Shown: positions 24,331-36,779, counted from the stretch's first letter. The stretch is DNA of 64,000 nt from Panulirus ornatus (GCF_036320965.1 NC_092225.1:73455935-73519934); one strand, 5' to 3'. The notes: generated from the sequence alone by a model not told the origin. Program-made: numbers and translations.

Positions 24331-24865
24331 ATTTCCACCTTGGGGAGTTGAGTGAAATTCACTAGGGATTAACACGCAGGAAACTGGATCACAGAACACA
24401 TGTAGTATTACTACGCAGAACCTCGAATGCTTTAGTGCAGTACTTCGACATGGAGAACCATCGACCGAGGTGGGAAGAAGCCGTAATAATTTACCAGGGA
24501 ATCATTGAAAATGAAAAAGAAAATCGTTGTAAAGGAATCATTGAAAATGAAAAAGAAAATCGTTGTAAGTCATGCATTGTTTCCCGTCTTCATTACCCTG
24601 CGTACACTTACGTTCAACTTCCTCGACCATGTGGCACACCAACTCCGGAGTTTGTCCCTATTTAAGTCAGTGCAACAGCCGTCATTCCTGACTTCTCTCG
24701 TGACCTGAGCCTCATCTGTAAACACAGGTGTGAACCTGGCCCACCTGGCAGGTCATGTACGTGCATCATGAAGAGCAGCGGTTCCAAGACCAGGCCCTGC
24801 TGCACGCCACTGATACCCCCCAACATATTTCGAAAAGTCTTCTCTGAAGTGCGTCCTCCGTGTGT
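24331..24865. other. unassigned sequence with a 35-bp direct repeat
   Basis: GGAATCATTGAAAATGAAAA followed by AGAAAATCGTTGTAA is duplicated in tandem at about 24500-24569. Otherwise nothing recognised; the first part may hold eroded Penelope-like C-terminal sequence. Confidence 0.5.
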
Positions 24866-24866
24866 T

Positions 24867-24891
24867 GTGTGTGTGTGTGTGTGTGTATGTT

Positions 24892-24955
<64 letters not shown>
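24867..24955. repeat. (GT)n and (GA)n microsatellites
   Basis: About ten GT units, a 10-base spacer, then about 29 GA units. Confidence 0.96.
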
Positions 24956-24956
<1 letters not shown>

Positions 24957-25254
24957 AGTGATAGTGTACATTAGATAATGAACGTCATATGCCTGAGGTA
25001 ACGGATGTCAATGAATCTTACTCATGCAGATGGCCTCTTTCTAAGCACCGTGTTGATGCCTCTCGTCTTCTCTACCCCCTACAGGTGAGTCCGCACCTCC
25101 TGCCCGGCCAGCGAGTAACTTATTCTGCTCAGGTAAGCCCACATTTACTCGGCCAGGACCTAATTCTACTCAGGTGAGCCCACAACTGCCCGGCCAGTCA
25201 GTAACAAAAGTTGATTCATGGAAATTATGTTAGAAATGCCAGAACTGAGTCATT

Positions 25255-25256
25255 AA

Positions 25257-25336
<80 letters not shown>
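25255..25336. repeat. (TA)n microsatellite at the 3' end of a mini-RTE element
   Basis: About 40 TA units. The shared retroelement tail (minus strand) ends at about 25345, immediately beside it. Confidence 0.97.
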
Positions 25337-25344
<8 letters not shown>

Positions 25345-25450
25345 TCATACATATTCGCCATTCCCGCATTAGCGAGGTCGCGTTAAGAACAGAGGACTGA
25401 GCCTAAGAAGGAATATCCTCACCTGACCCCCATCACTGTTCCTTTTTTTT
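25345..25450 (-). mobile_element. mini-RTE element, 3' part only
   Basis: On the minus strand it reads GAACAGTGATGGGGGTCAGG, then CCTCTGTTCTTAACGCGACC, TCGCTAATGCGGGAATGGCG, and ends at the TA run. This is the 3' half of the short companion element (see 36237-36478) and includes the shared hairpin tail. It follows the poly(A)-like end of the adjacent LINE in the same orientation. Confidence 0.75.
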
Positions 25451-26165
25451 TTTGATCGCGGCTTCCTGCATTACCGAGCTAGCGCTAGAAACAGACGAAG
25501 AAAGGCCATGTCCAGGCCCCACAGACCTCTCCATGGTTTACCCCGGGCGCTTCACATGGCTTGGTTCAGTCCACTTACAGAAGGTCGACCCCAGTATACC
25601 ACATAGTTCCAGGTCACTCTATCCTTGCCCGCCTTTCACCCTTCTGCATGATCAGGTTCCGATCGCTCAAATCCTTTTTCACTCCATCCTTCTACCTCCA
25701 ATTTGGTCTCCCGCATTTTGTTTCCTCCACTTCTGACGCATATACTTTATTTGTCAACCTTTGCTCACCCATTTTATCTGTATGTCCCAGTCATTTCAGC
25801 ACACTATCTGCTCTCAACCCCACTTTTTTTTAGTACAACACATCTCTCTTACCCTTTCGTTATTTACTCTATCAGACCATCTCAAACCACATATTGTCTT
25901 CAAAAACTTCATTTCCAACACATCCACCCTCCTCCACACAGCCTCATCTATAACCTATGCCTCATATCCATGTAAGATCGTTGGGACTACTATTCCTTCA
26001 TACATACCAATTTTTGCCTCTCTCCCCACACATTCTTCAGCGCTTCCAGAACCTTTGCCCCCTCTCCCACCCCATGACTCATTCCCGCTTCCAAATAAGT
26101 TATGTTGGGTGGTGGATGAAAACAGAGATGGGCAGGAATTGTTTAATGTTCTCGTGTTGTGACCC
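25451..26165 (-). mobile_element. RTE-type LINE, C-terminal RT fragment and 3' end (antisense, degenerate)
   Basis: On the minus strand, 26165 to about 25980 reads AKIGMYEGIVVPTILHGYEA, matching the AKMGMFEGIVVPTMLYGCEA block of the intact copy at 50.5 kb. The plus-strand complement from 25500 to 25980 aligns with the antisense of that copy's remaining C-terminus. The 3' tail (RC of CGCTAGCTCGGTAATGCAGG) sits at 25454-25493 and is followed by A-rich sequence (T run on plus). Several indels break the frame. Confidence 0.8.
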
Positions 26166-26787
26166 ATAGAGTCAAGCCCAGGCCAGTTATGCTCAGCTGT
26201 GGATGCATACTTATTGTAGTTTTATATACAAATGTATACATACGGAACGAGGTGATGTTTGAACGGGTTTAGGAAGCGGTACTCAGTCGTATATTTAGAT
26301 AAGTTGCTGTGTTATGTCCTTCAGGTTAGGTTCAGATTTTTATTTGTTTCATTTTAGATTTTGATGAATAAGCAGCGTGAAAAAATCCCAACGATGTAGG
26401 AAAATAGAAATATTCCCACGAAAACTGTTAAGTTGAAAAAAAAAAATGCGATTTCTTACAAAAAAAGTTGTAAATTCTCATAAAAACCAGGTCATTTCTT
26501 ATAGAGACCATGTTTACACTGAGTTATACCGCACCACTTCAATCACAGTGTAAACATTGCCGATATTCGTCCCTCTTTGCCCAGTTGTTTACATAATGGT
26601 GTAAGCATCGGCAGCTTTCATTTCGTTTTTCCTAATTTCCCGTCAGCCGTAGCGCAGACCCTGTGGTGTTATACATCTGGTCTGCACCGTAGTTCATGTG
26701 TCCTTTGTCCCGACGGACCGTCCAGATGGTCGGTCATGTACGTACGTAATAGGAAACTCCCAGAGTAAGAGAAATGATCCCCGGAAT

Positions 26788-26788
<1 letters not shown>
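26166..26788. other. unassigned AT-rich sequence
   Basis: No gene or repeat recognised; a short A run lies near 26440. Confidence 0.5.

Positions 26789-26789
<1 letters not shown>

Positions 26790-26838
<49 letters not shown>
26790..26838. repeat. (CT)n microsatellite
   Basis: About 24 uninterrupted CT units. Confidence 0.97.
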
Positions 26839-26839
<1 letters not shown>

Positions 26840-26842
<3 letters not shown>

Positions 26843-27810
26843 GAACAAAACTATTTTTCTTCCCCTGAAAGACTCCTGTAGTCTGAGACAGAAAGGTTCT
26901 GGGACGCCGATGGATTCACATGATGAGGAACGTGAGTGTCCACCCGAGGCAGAACATGTGTTCCGTTGTGGGACCTTATCCCAGAGTGGTCCATCTTACG
27001 GGAGCACAAGATCCTTGTGTCCGCCTTTGTTCGTTACCTTGCTACTGGTCCGCGTTCCCTCCTCCGAGCCGGTGCTGCTCCTTCCTTCCTCCGCTGTGCA
27101 TCACTGCAGGCTGGCAGGAAGGTAGGCAGGCAGGCAGCTCCTCGTCCTCGACCAAGACTGGTAGGAAGACCGGGAATATTGTGCCGGTACCTTCCTCGGT
27201 CTGGCGCGGGCTGTTGTTCCTGGAGTGGCAGCGTCCTCTCCCTCCGCGCCAACTCCAGAATTCCCTCTACCTTCTTGTACGTTACTGTTGAAGTCGCTGC
27301 GCTACCTTTGGCAAACGTTGACAAAGAAAGAGATTCATGGTCGTAGTATCACATGGGCACTTCTGGCGAAATTCCTCCCGGGAACCCGTTTAGGGCGCAG
27401 GGGAGGGTGTGCTGGCGCATTTTTGTGGCCTATACCCAAGTCCGCAGTGCGCGTCTCCTGCTGTGTGGTGGCAAACACCGCAAAGCCAAGAAAGCATCAG
27501 GATCTTTTTGAATGAAAACAATAATGTGAAATGATAGTATTTCTGTTATAGACTTCATTAGTACTGACATGCACGAGATGAATGTCTTTATATTACACTT
27601 CCGGGTAGATTACGTATCAGTTTTCTGTATGATTTTGTTTACATTTTCATCGCTGAACCCCATGAGTGGTGCTTCATCCTCTGAGTTTCTCCCAGCTAGC
27701 CAGTCCCACGTACACGTACGCTTTTTATCCCTCTTTCGCTTGATTAAGCGTAGAGTACCAGGTTTAGCACCTGCTCCCTCCATATCCAAGCTGGGAGCCA
27801 TACTGTGTGT
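26840..27810. other. GC-richer unassigned sequence
   Basis: 27000-27480 has more CpG than its surroundings, and three plus frames of 70-136 codons overlap there. None shows a domain. It may be part of a gene's 5' region, but nothing in it proves this. Confidence 0.35.
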
Positions 27811-27814
27811 TTTG

Positions 27815-28132
27815 TCTCGACGAAGCGGCAAATCGACACCTGAACGGTTCTGCTCGTGTGTCTGAGTTCGCCGCTACTCAGCCGATAGTGAGTTGTCGAA
27901 AACGAGTTCCCGGGTGGAAACTCGCTCGAAGAAGTGTCCGTATGACGCCGCCGTAAGTGTCAGCGTACGTGAAGTGTATTTGCCATGGGTGGCATTTGAG
28001 TGTGTCGACGACCTCTGGGTTACTCCAGGACGCGTATAGGCAGCTGAGGCAGACTTAGAGGACGAAGTGGAAGGTGAATGTGAAACTGTTAAGAGCTGAA
28101 CTACTGCTTCTCAGTGGCCAGACCGGGTAGTG
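27815..28132 (+). promoter_or_regulatory. possible CpG-richer 5' region and noncoding first exon ending at a strong splice donor
   Basis: The stretch has many CpG dinucleotides (TCGACGAAGCGGC, GACGCCGCCG, GTGTCGACGACC) compared with the AT-rich flanks and ends in AGTG|GTAAGT at 28132/28133, a near-consensus donor. About 1.36 kb downstream, an acceptor-like ACTGACCTCAG ends at 29491, two bases before the kinase ATG. A noncoding first exon spliced to the kinase exon is therefore possible. This is inference: no TATA or clear initiator was identified and the acceptor's pyrimidine tract is weak. Confidence 0.25.
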
Positions 28133-28464
28133 GTAAGTCTTGTAATTATCAGTGAGGAAGAGGAAGGGAGTTGGACAGCGAGTTCTTGCACCGGGTCACC
28201 ACTCAGGCCCCCGTATGACTGAGGAATCGCAGCTGTGCTCAGCAGCAGTCAGTGTTGCCCAGGTGAGAAGTGGAAGACAAATGATGTGTGGGTAAGACCG
28301 GCAGTGGTCATGAGGACACACTGGAGGCAAGACTGACAAGGAATTGACGGACACTCGGTGACAACTCCCGTAACGACAATATTCTTGTTCGGTACAACAT
28401 TCTGGTCACAGTCTTGGGATTGACGCCGGATGACGTGAGAGATGATCCCATCCACCACGGTCAC

Positions 28465-28980
28465 TACCCCCTGCTTCAGCCAGGTAGCGCCAGGAAAGAA
28501 GACAAAACAGGCCACATTCGTTCTCAGTCTCTAGCAGTCATGTGCAATGCACCGAAACCACAGCTCCCCTATCCACATCCAGACCCTACAGACCTTTACA
28601 TGGTTTATCCTAGTCGTTTCACATGCCCTGATTCAGTCCATTGAGAGCACGTCGACCTCGGTATAACACATCGTTCCAGTTCACTCTATTCCTTGCACGC
28701 CTCTCCCTCTCCTGTATGTTCAGGCCCCGATTGCTCAAAATGTTTTTCACTCCATCCTTCGACATCCACTTTGGTCTCCCGCTTCTCCTTGCTCCCTCCA
28801 CCTCTGACACATATATCCTCTTTGTCAATCTTACCTCACTCATTCTCCCCATATGTCCAAACCACTTCAACACACCCTCTTCTGCTCTCTCAACCACATT
28901 CTTTATATTTCCACACATCTCTTACTCTTTCGTTACTTACTCGATCAAACCACCTCACACTACATACCGTCCTGACCCAA
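28465..28980 (-). mobile_element. RTE-type LINE 3' end (antisense, 5'-truncated)
   Basis: The minus strand encodes MCGNIKNVVERAEEGVLKWF, GHMGRMSEVRLTKRIYVSEV, a GRPKW--KDGVK block and LNIQERERRARNRVNW, the same C-terminal region as 51090-51345. The RT catalytic part is absent, which is the 5' truncation expected of LINE copies. The 3' UTR continues to a decayed form of the shared tail at 28468-28500 (plus strand CCAGGTAGCGCCAGGAA). If the kinase has an upstream exon, this copy lies inside its intron. Confidence 0.88.
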
Positions 28981-29059
28981 TCACCCTTCATTTATAACCC
29001 TATCATCAAACACATTCAACAGTCCTTGACAATACTCGACTCATCTTCACCTCATCTTC

Positions 29060-29280
29060 ACCTTATCATTATGTCCACTGTAACATCACTACACAGACCT
29101 TATCATTACACCCACTGTAACATCATCACACAGACCTTATCATTATGTCCACTGTAACATCACTACACATACATATCATTATATCCACTACATCACCACA
29201 CAGACGTATTATATCTACTGTAACCTTATCATAATTACCTATCATTATATCTACCGTAACATCACTACCCATACTTATCG
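29060..29280. repeat. degenerate about 37-bp tandem repeat (CCACTGTAACATCACTACAC)
   Basis: About five imperfect copies containing TATCATTA then CCACTGTAACATCACTACAC, between the LINE fragment and the kinase gene. Confidence 0.75.
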
Positions 29281-29493
29281 CTACACTTCTAGATCTTTAT
29301 CCTCACTTCACAGACATAGTAATGATATCAGTTAACAGCATATCATCACAACATACTGAAGAATGATATCAGATCGAGTGCTCTGTATTCCTGGCGTTAT
29401 TTCCAACGTTACTGATTTCATTCATCGAGTATATGGAAACATATTAGGTCTTTGGATTACTGATATATTTTAAAGTTCCTACTGACCTCAGCC

Positions 29494-30270
29494 ATGAAAA
29501 TTGAACAGCAGAGGAAGATGACCTCGTGGGCCAAGAGGAAGGGCATCAAAGTTCTACGAGGAATTGAGCTGAGGAAGTTAGAGGAAGAAGGTAGAAGAAC
29601 GCGAGGGAGCACGATGGAGGGAGGGTTTGGGGTATGTGTCCTGCTGAAGATCCGTGGTCAGTGGTTGGTTATGAAGACTTTTAAGAGGAATCACTACACT
29701 TCGATGATGAGAGAGCTTCGAGGTCTGGTGAGAGCCAAGGGTCCTGGGGTACAGGAACTGTACGCCATATGTCCAGAGAGAAATGTAATGCTCTCCAAGT
29801 ACGCTGGTGATAGTCTGTCCAGCGTGATAGAGCGAGGACTGTCCAAATATAAGGCGACTCACATTATGGGACGTGTATTGAAAACCACCGACAGGGTACT
29901 GACTTATGGAGACCTCTGCCACAACGACCTCAAGCCGAGCAACATCTGCGTGGCTGACATCAAGAGTGTGGAACCGAAGGTCACCTTGATAGATTATGGT
30001 TTGGCGTCGACTATTGGGAAGATGACAGCGTGGCAAGGGAAGTATCCTGGCCAGAAGGAGTGGGTAGCACCAGAGCTGATGAAGAGAGGTGTCTGCTCGG
30101 AGAAGTCGGAAGTGTACAGCCTGGGTTACGTGGGCAGGAGGATGATCGGTAAGAATAAGTCACTCTTCTCTCCTGGCTTACGGGACTGGATTAACAGAAG
30201 CCAGAGCCATGACCCGGAATTACGACCTTCTATCAGATACGAAATTATTCAAATGGGTTTAAGTTCTTGA
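29494..30270 (+). CDS. intact single-exon protein kinase, 258 residues, orphan family
   Basis: An ATP-dependent protein kinase domain fills the whole protein. Visible motifs in order: glycine-rich loop EGGFGVCV (42-49), beta3 lysine in WLVMKTF (K61), alphaC glutamate in MMRELRGL (E74), hinge region near MLSKYAGDSL (99-108), catalytic loop CHNDLKPSN (142-150; D145, K147, N150), metal-binding DYG (167-169), APE (192-194), EVYSLG (206-211; family usually D), and the C-lobe arginine in DPELRPS (R244). HRD is HND and DFG is DYG; all residues needed for catalysis are kept. It lacks signal peptide and membrane segments, so likely acts in cytoplasm or nucleus; substrate unknown. Length is at the minimum for the fold, with a compact N-lobe. 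The ATG at 29494 has G at -3. Antisense frames are shadows. It could be a lineage-specific or captured kinase; retrogene origin is possible because there is no intron. Ser/Thr rather than Tyr specificity is suggested by the DLKPSN loop. Confidence 0.85.
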   Translation: MKIEQQRKMTSWAKRKGIKVLRGIELRKLEEEGRRTRGSTMEGGFGVCVLLKIRGQWLVMKTFKRNHYTSMMRELRGLVRAKGPGVQELYAICPERNVMLSKYAGDSLSSVIERGLSKYKATHIMGRVLKTTDRVLTYGDLCHNDLKPSNICVADIKSVEPKVTLIDYGLASTIGKMTAWQGKYPGQKEWVAPELMKRGVCSEKSEVYSLGYVGRRMIGKNKSLFSPGLRDWINRSQSHDPELRPSIRYEIIQMGLSS

Positions 30271-30274
30271 GGAG

Positions 30275-30955
30275 GGTAACCATACCGTGAATACAGTCGC
30301 TTGTTCTTGGGGCTTTTGAGGCATTTAATATGGAAGATTATTTTCATTATTTCAAAGTTTTTTTCCATCACTGATGACGGTAGATGTATCTTCCTACGGC
30401 TTGGTCTGTTTTGGTCTCTATTTATTTAAACATCTTTTGATTTTTCAACTCCACTTTCTCTTCTCTTTTTTCTCACTTTTCAACCTGATCCATACAGTAG
30501 CTCCTTCATGACGCTTCCTCTGCCTCATGTCTTCCCCCGGATTGTGCTCTTATCATCAATATATTGTTGTTTTAGTGGACGATCACTTGCTTGCTCCTCT
30601 GTACATTTGAGCCGCCACACCATCACAAGTAAATCCTCCTCCTCAGCCCCACATTCCTCGGAATTTGCCTTTTTCCCTTCAATCTTTTTATATCCTTAAG
30701 TGTTAATTGGTTTTCCTTCACTTATATAGAATTATAGATGATGGTTGATTGTCGTATATCTTTGCCTCACTTCCAATTTATTCCCTCCATTCTCTCTTTA
30801 TTGTCAGACGTCTTATCTTCCATGCCTTCTTTCCATTTCCTTCCATCCCAGTGTTCTCAAGGCTCAAGACATGTTGTCGTCTATGCTTATAGTACTTTGT
30901 GCACAGACTGTACCCTGAGGTAAAGGGGTCTCCCCACGTAAGGCTTATCTTCATC
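30275..30955. other. unassigned sequence downstream of the kinase
   Basis: AT-rich and T-rich. No canonical AATAAA was found in the first few hundred bases after the kinase stop; weaker variants (ATTTAATAT near 30325) exist. The kinase 3' end is therefore undefined. Confidence 0.4.
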
Positions 30956-30960
30956 ATATA

Positions 30961-31195
30961 CAGAGATCCGGCAAGAGTTCACGGTCGTCAGTGGCAGACA
31001 TCACCGAGGACCCAGGTCCTCTCACGTGTCCGGCACACTCCTGCATGTGTTGCTGTCTCGCCATCTCCCGTGCTCGTGTCTCAGCCGTCATCTTCCACGG
31101 TCACTCACCACCTTCTTACAACCGTGACACATTCTGGTGCCAGTCGTGCTTCTTTCCTAAGGACGCTGACATCCTATTTTCATGATATTTTCAGC
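30961..31195 (+). mobile_element. possible LINE 5' ORF relic with a 2A-like motif and Cys/His cluster
   Basis: One plus frame reads SSVADITEDPGPLTCPAHSC, then a Cys/His-rich stretch ending FWCQSC. Many non-LTR elements begin with a 2A-like D-x-E-x-N-P-G-P motif followed by a PHD-like zinc finger ending W-C-x2-C. Here PGP and the W-C-Q-S-C end are kept, but E is T and N is D. There is no RT directly downstream. It may be coincidence. Confidence 0.3.
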
Positions 31196-31199
31196 AGAT

Positions 31200-33165
31200 C
31201 TTCACACTTTACTGCATTTCTTGCTGCTTGTGGCCACCTTCCTGTATACAGAGGGTAACGATGCCAGGTGTTGGACACCTGGACTTTGAGAGACCTTCTC
31301 CTACACCTTGGAATGCCAGGAATAGCTCAAAACACTCTCGACCTGAGTGATGATGGTGCTAATGTATATACATACGTAGCACCAGAAATATACATTGTTG
31401 CTGCTCACCTCATTTTGTGGTGGCAGGAATTATAACCTGATGTTAACCTACCACTGGTAGCGTTTGACTACGAACGCCGCCTCCAACTTGGGCCCTAACG
31501 TATGTACCTAAAACACTGCTAGAGAAAGAAATATGGGACCTCGTAGATCACAGTCAGTGATCTGATAAGTTGATGAACCTCCCCAGGTTCTCTGCATACC
31601 AGTCAGGGAAGGGGAAAGGTGGCGGCGCTCAGGCTTTCCTGTGGATGCCAGAACTAACCTAACCTACAGGTTATGAACTGCACCTGCCACAGACTAGGGT
31701 GGTAACTGCTCTTCAGCCGTAACAGTTCGGTGATGTGCTCGCCCACTGCGTCACGGATCGAACTTAGGTGGACAGACCTGCAGTCTCAAGTATTAACGTT
31801 GCTCCACCAAATCCCAATCAACTTTAATATGAAATTTTCTGATATTCGTAAAAGGAGCTGTAATTCCTATTCATTATTTTCGAAATAACTCTCATTTCAA
31901 GATGTAGGTTTGGCTAGGTCCCTCCTTGACAGGTTCCTGAGATCAAGCCTTGCAGAAACTGGCAGGAAAAGAACGGAAAGTGGAATTGCTTCTGTCGAAT
32001 GAGAGTAAATTCCTTCAGCATGATGCTGTTCTTGCTGCTGCCAAGAAACGAGAGACATTTCCTGATGGCTCAGACATGACGAAGGTGAAGGCCTTTGCCA
32101 TACTTATTGACGAAGAATCTCATAAAGCAAATACTGCCAAGAGAATCTTCCATATTTCCTGCAAGACCCTGTTAGGTAGGCCGCACTTACCTTGATTGAG
32201 ATGAGCAATCTAAAAAAAAAATTGTACGATCACCTTCGATTTCCATTGTACGTTCCCCGCCACATCTCACACTGTGGTGTGCTGCCGTGCATGCAAGAAT
32301 CCTCAGGAAGCATAGGAGTGTAGGGGTTCTACTGCCGTCCTGGACGTGTTGGCCCCAGCAGTAGTGTTGCTAAGGCTACAGCAGCTGTATCTTAGGAGCC
32401 TCCATGTGAGAGTTATGCCTCAGGATCATTTTATGAGCACAGTGAATGATGATTATCTCTGATGTTAGTTAATTGACTATCTCTGATGTTAGTATCAAGC
32501 CATATGAGACTCGTGAAGCTCAAAATTATGATAAACTACAGAGGATAAAGAATGGTGTTGTTGAAGTATGACTTACTTCCTCCAACAGGAATTGCCATAT
32601 TCCAGATCATGCTGACCTCTGGTCAATGGGGAGGAGGCCAGCCCCAGTGTGCCACGCCTGCGTGTGCCAGAGGAACGCCAACAGTGGAAGGAATTAAAGA
32701 CATTTTTTTTAAAGAGATTTTAAACTCTGATGTTGACGTAAACAGACGATGAATTTTTTAAGGAAGCCAAAATATATATATAATTTCGTATAAATAGTTT
32801 TACGGTTTTAGATACATCTTAACAGAGGCCAGAATATATAATTTTTGTAAATAGCTTTTAAGTTTTTAGATATATTTTTTCATGTTAGGAAAAAATAGAT
32901 AAAAAAACGTCGAATAGCCGTTAGGCTACAGCGCTTTGAAAAAAGAAAAATCCAGCCAGTCAATTAATGTAATTGATTGCAGGAAAAATTTTCAAACGTC
33001 GGTCTCGTGTTGCTGCCGAACTGCACCGTTAACAGACACATAAAACGTTAATGGTAGAACTCGGGTTGTATTGTTTGTTGTTAATTTGTGTGGCGCTCAA
33101 ATTATGCTTGTGGCCGCCATGCGAAGTAACCGTGACGTCACTGAACATTGTGTTGTATATGGTGT
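31200..33165. other. unassigned sequence
   Basis: No recognisable gene in about 2 kb. An 81-codon open frame at 31950-32195 (+) (ERKVELLLSNESKFLQHD...) has protein-like composition but no identified family; it might be a retroelement remnant. 32760-32960 is AT-rich. Confidence 0.4.
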
Positions 33166-33167
33166 TC

Positions 33168-33170
<3 letters not shown>

Positions 33171-33246
<76 letters not shown>
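33171..33246. repeat. (CT)n microsatellite
   Basis: About 38 uninterrupted CT units. Confidence 0.98.
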
Positions 33247-33248
<2 letters not shown>

Positions 33249-33578
33249 CAGGCCCCGGTTATGCTTGTGCCTTTGAGTCGCTCGTCAAACACCTTCTTCC
33301 CCTCTGAGAATCTGTTGATTCCTGATCTTCATTTTGGAGAGGTTCACCTGTACCGTCACTCCAACATTAGCTTATGCTCTTTCCACTTGTACTTTGCCGC
33401 CAGGTTCCGGTGCGGAAGGTAATTTCGGTATTACTGTTTCGTATATACACTCGCCTCACCCCAGCAGGAAGGGTTGGGTCATGACAGGTGGAGGGTGGAG
33501 CCGCTCTTGCTACTTTCTCGTCTCGTTCCATTGAACCAATGCCACAATTTTTATATCTGTTGTTGTTTGTCAACACCT
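33247..33578. other. unassigned sequence
   Basis: Nothing recognised. Confidence 0.4.
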
Positions 33579-33716
33579 GCTCAGCACCCAAGCCTCCTTG
33601 GTGCTCAGCACCCAAGCCTCCCTGGTGCTCAGAACCCGAGCCTCCCTGGTGCTCAGAACCCGAGCCTCCTTGGTGCTCACTGAGCCTCCCTGGTGCTCAG
33701 AACCCGAGCCTCAGGA
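33579..33716. repeat. 24-bp minisatellite, about 6 copies (CTCAGAACCCGAGCCTCCCT)
   Basis: Units CTCAGNACCCRAGCCTCCYT followed by GGTG. One unit near 33677 is shortened. Confidence 0.95.
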
Positions 33717-35430
<1,714 letters not shown>

Positions 35431-35438
35431 CACACACA

Positions 35439-35529
<91 letters not shown>
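35431..35529. repeat. compound (CA)n(TA)n microsatellite at a LINE 5' truncation point
   Basis: About 22 CA units with one interruption, then about 26 TA units that run directly into the truncated LINE copy. Confidence 0.97.
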
Positions 35530-35531
<2 letters not shown>

Positions 35532-36060
35532 TGTGAGGTAGTTTGATCGAGTAAGTAATGGAAGGATAAGAGAGATGTGTGGTAATAAAAAGAGTGTGGT
35601 TGAGAGAGCAGAAGAGGGTGCGTTAAAATGGTTTGGGCATATGGAGAGAATGAGTGAGGAAAGATTGACGAAGAGGATATATGTGTCAGAAGTACTGGAA
35701 ACAATAAGATACAAATTGGAGGTGGAAGGATGGAGTGAAATAGATTTTGAGCGATCGGGACCTGAACATACAGGAGGGTGAAAGGCGTGCAGAGAATAGA
35801 GTGAATTGGAACGATGTGGTATAATGGGGTCAACGTGCCGTCAGTGGGCTGAACCAGGGCATGTGAAACATCCGGGGTAAACTATGGAAAATCCTGTGGG
35901 GCCTGAATGTGGATAGGGAGCTGTGGTTTCGGTGCATGACATATGACAGCTAGGGACTGAGTGTGAACGCGTGTCATCTTTCTTAGTCTGTTTCCCGGCG
36001 CTACTTCCCTGACTCAGAGGGCGGCGATTGGATTTGGGGAAAGTGGAGAGAATGTATACG
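35530..36060 (+). mobile_element. RTE-type LINE 3' end (5'-truncated)
   Basis: The copy begins GTGTGAGGTAGTTTGATCGA, the counterpart of about 51037 in the intact copy, and encodes MCGNKKSVVERAEEGALKWF and GHMERMSEERLTKRIYVSEV before a frameshift near 35695. The 3' UTR follows, with a decayed shared tail at 35996-36030 (GGCGCTACTTCCCTGACTCA). A TA run starts at 36077, soon after the tail. Confidence 0.88.
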
Positions 36061-36072
36061 TTATCATTTCAT

Positions 36073-36076
<4 letters not shown>

Positions 36077-36151
<75 letters not shown>
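36077..36151. repeat. (TA)n microsatellite downstream of a LINE tail
   Basis: About 37 TA units. Confidence 0.97.
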
Positions 36152-36155
<4 letters not shown>

Positions 36156-36236
36156 AAGAATCACAATTTTATTTCTATGAGTCTGCAGGAGTCCGTGGAC
36201 TCATAGGAATATATATGTATATCTATCTATCAATTT

Positions 36237-36478
36237 TTTTTTTCTTTTTTATACTATTCGCCATTTCCCGCGATAGCGAGGTAGCGTTAAGAACAGAGGA
36301 CTGGGCCTTTTAGGGAATACCCTCACCTGGCCCCCTTCTCTGTTCCTTCTTTTGGAAAATTAAAAAAAAAAAAAAGAAAAAGAGAGGGGAGGATTTCCAG
36401 CCCTGGCTCCCTTCCCTTTTAGTCGCCTTCTACGACACGCAGGGAATACGTGAGGAGTATTCTTTCTCCCCATATATA
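36237..36478 (-). mobile_element. mini-RTE element, most complete copy
   Basis: On the minus strand the element starts GGGGAGAAAGAATACTCC, continues TATTCCCTGCGTGTCGTAGA, a GGCTGGAAATCCTCCCC block, an internal T/A-rich region, CCAAAAGAAGGAACAGAGAA, GGGCCAGGTGAGGGTATTCC, CCAGTCCTCTGTTCTTAACG and ends with the tail CGCTACCTCGCTATCGCGGG plus AAATGGCGAATAGTAT. It has no coding capacity and no pol III boxes that I can see. Its 3' tail matches the RTE LINE tail, and its 5' block matches 55350-55440, directly upstream of the near-full-length RTE LINE. It therefore looks like a non-autonomous internal-deletion derivative of that LINE. Confidence 0.75.
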
Positions 36479-36510
36479 TATATATAGGGGAGAATATATC
36501 TATATCCCTA

Positions 36511-36532
36511 TATCTATCTATCTATCTATCTA

Positions 36533-36616
<84 letters not shown>

Positions 36617-36620
36617 TTTG
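36511..36620. repeat. (TATC)n(TA)n microsatellite joined to a T run (LINE poly(A) end)
   Basis: About 6 TATC, about 32 TA, then about 20 T. The T run is the complement of the poly(A)-like 3' end of the LINE fragment at 36621-36781. Confidence 0.95.
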
Positions 36621-36779
36621 CTTTGTCGCTGTCTCCCGCGTTTGCGAGGTAGCGCAAGGAAACAGATGAAAGAAATGGCCCAACCCCCCCCAATACACAT
36701 GTATATACATACGTCCACACACGCAAATATACATACCTACACAGCTTACCATGGTTTACCCCAGACGCTTCACATGCCT

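Noticed and set aside
25452..26162. Plus-strand frames of 90-133 codons
   Set aside because: They are the antisense of an RTE LINE fragment; the minus strand reads the RT C-terminus.
28215..28262. Short ATG frame ending at a GTGAGA donor as a coding first exon of the kinase
   Set aside because: Joining to the acceptor at 29491 would give an immediate stop in that phase; the kinase has its own good ATG.
29578..30036. Minus-strand frame of 152 codons
   Set aside because: Shadow of the kinase gene, which shows the full ordered set of kinase motifs on the plus strand.
31640..31680. CTAACCTAACCTA resembling the arthropod telomere repeat (TTAGG)
   Set aside because: Only about two and a half units, expected by chance in 64 kb.
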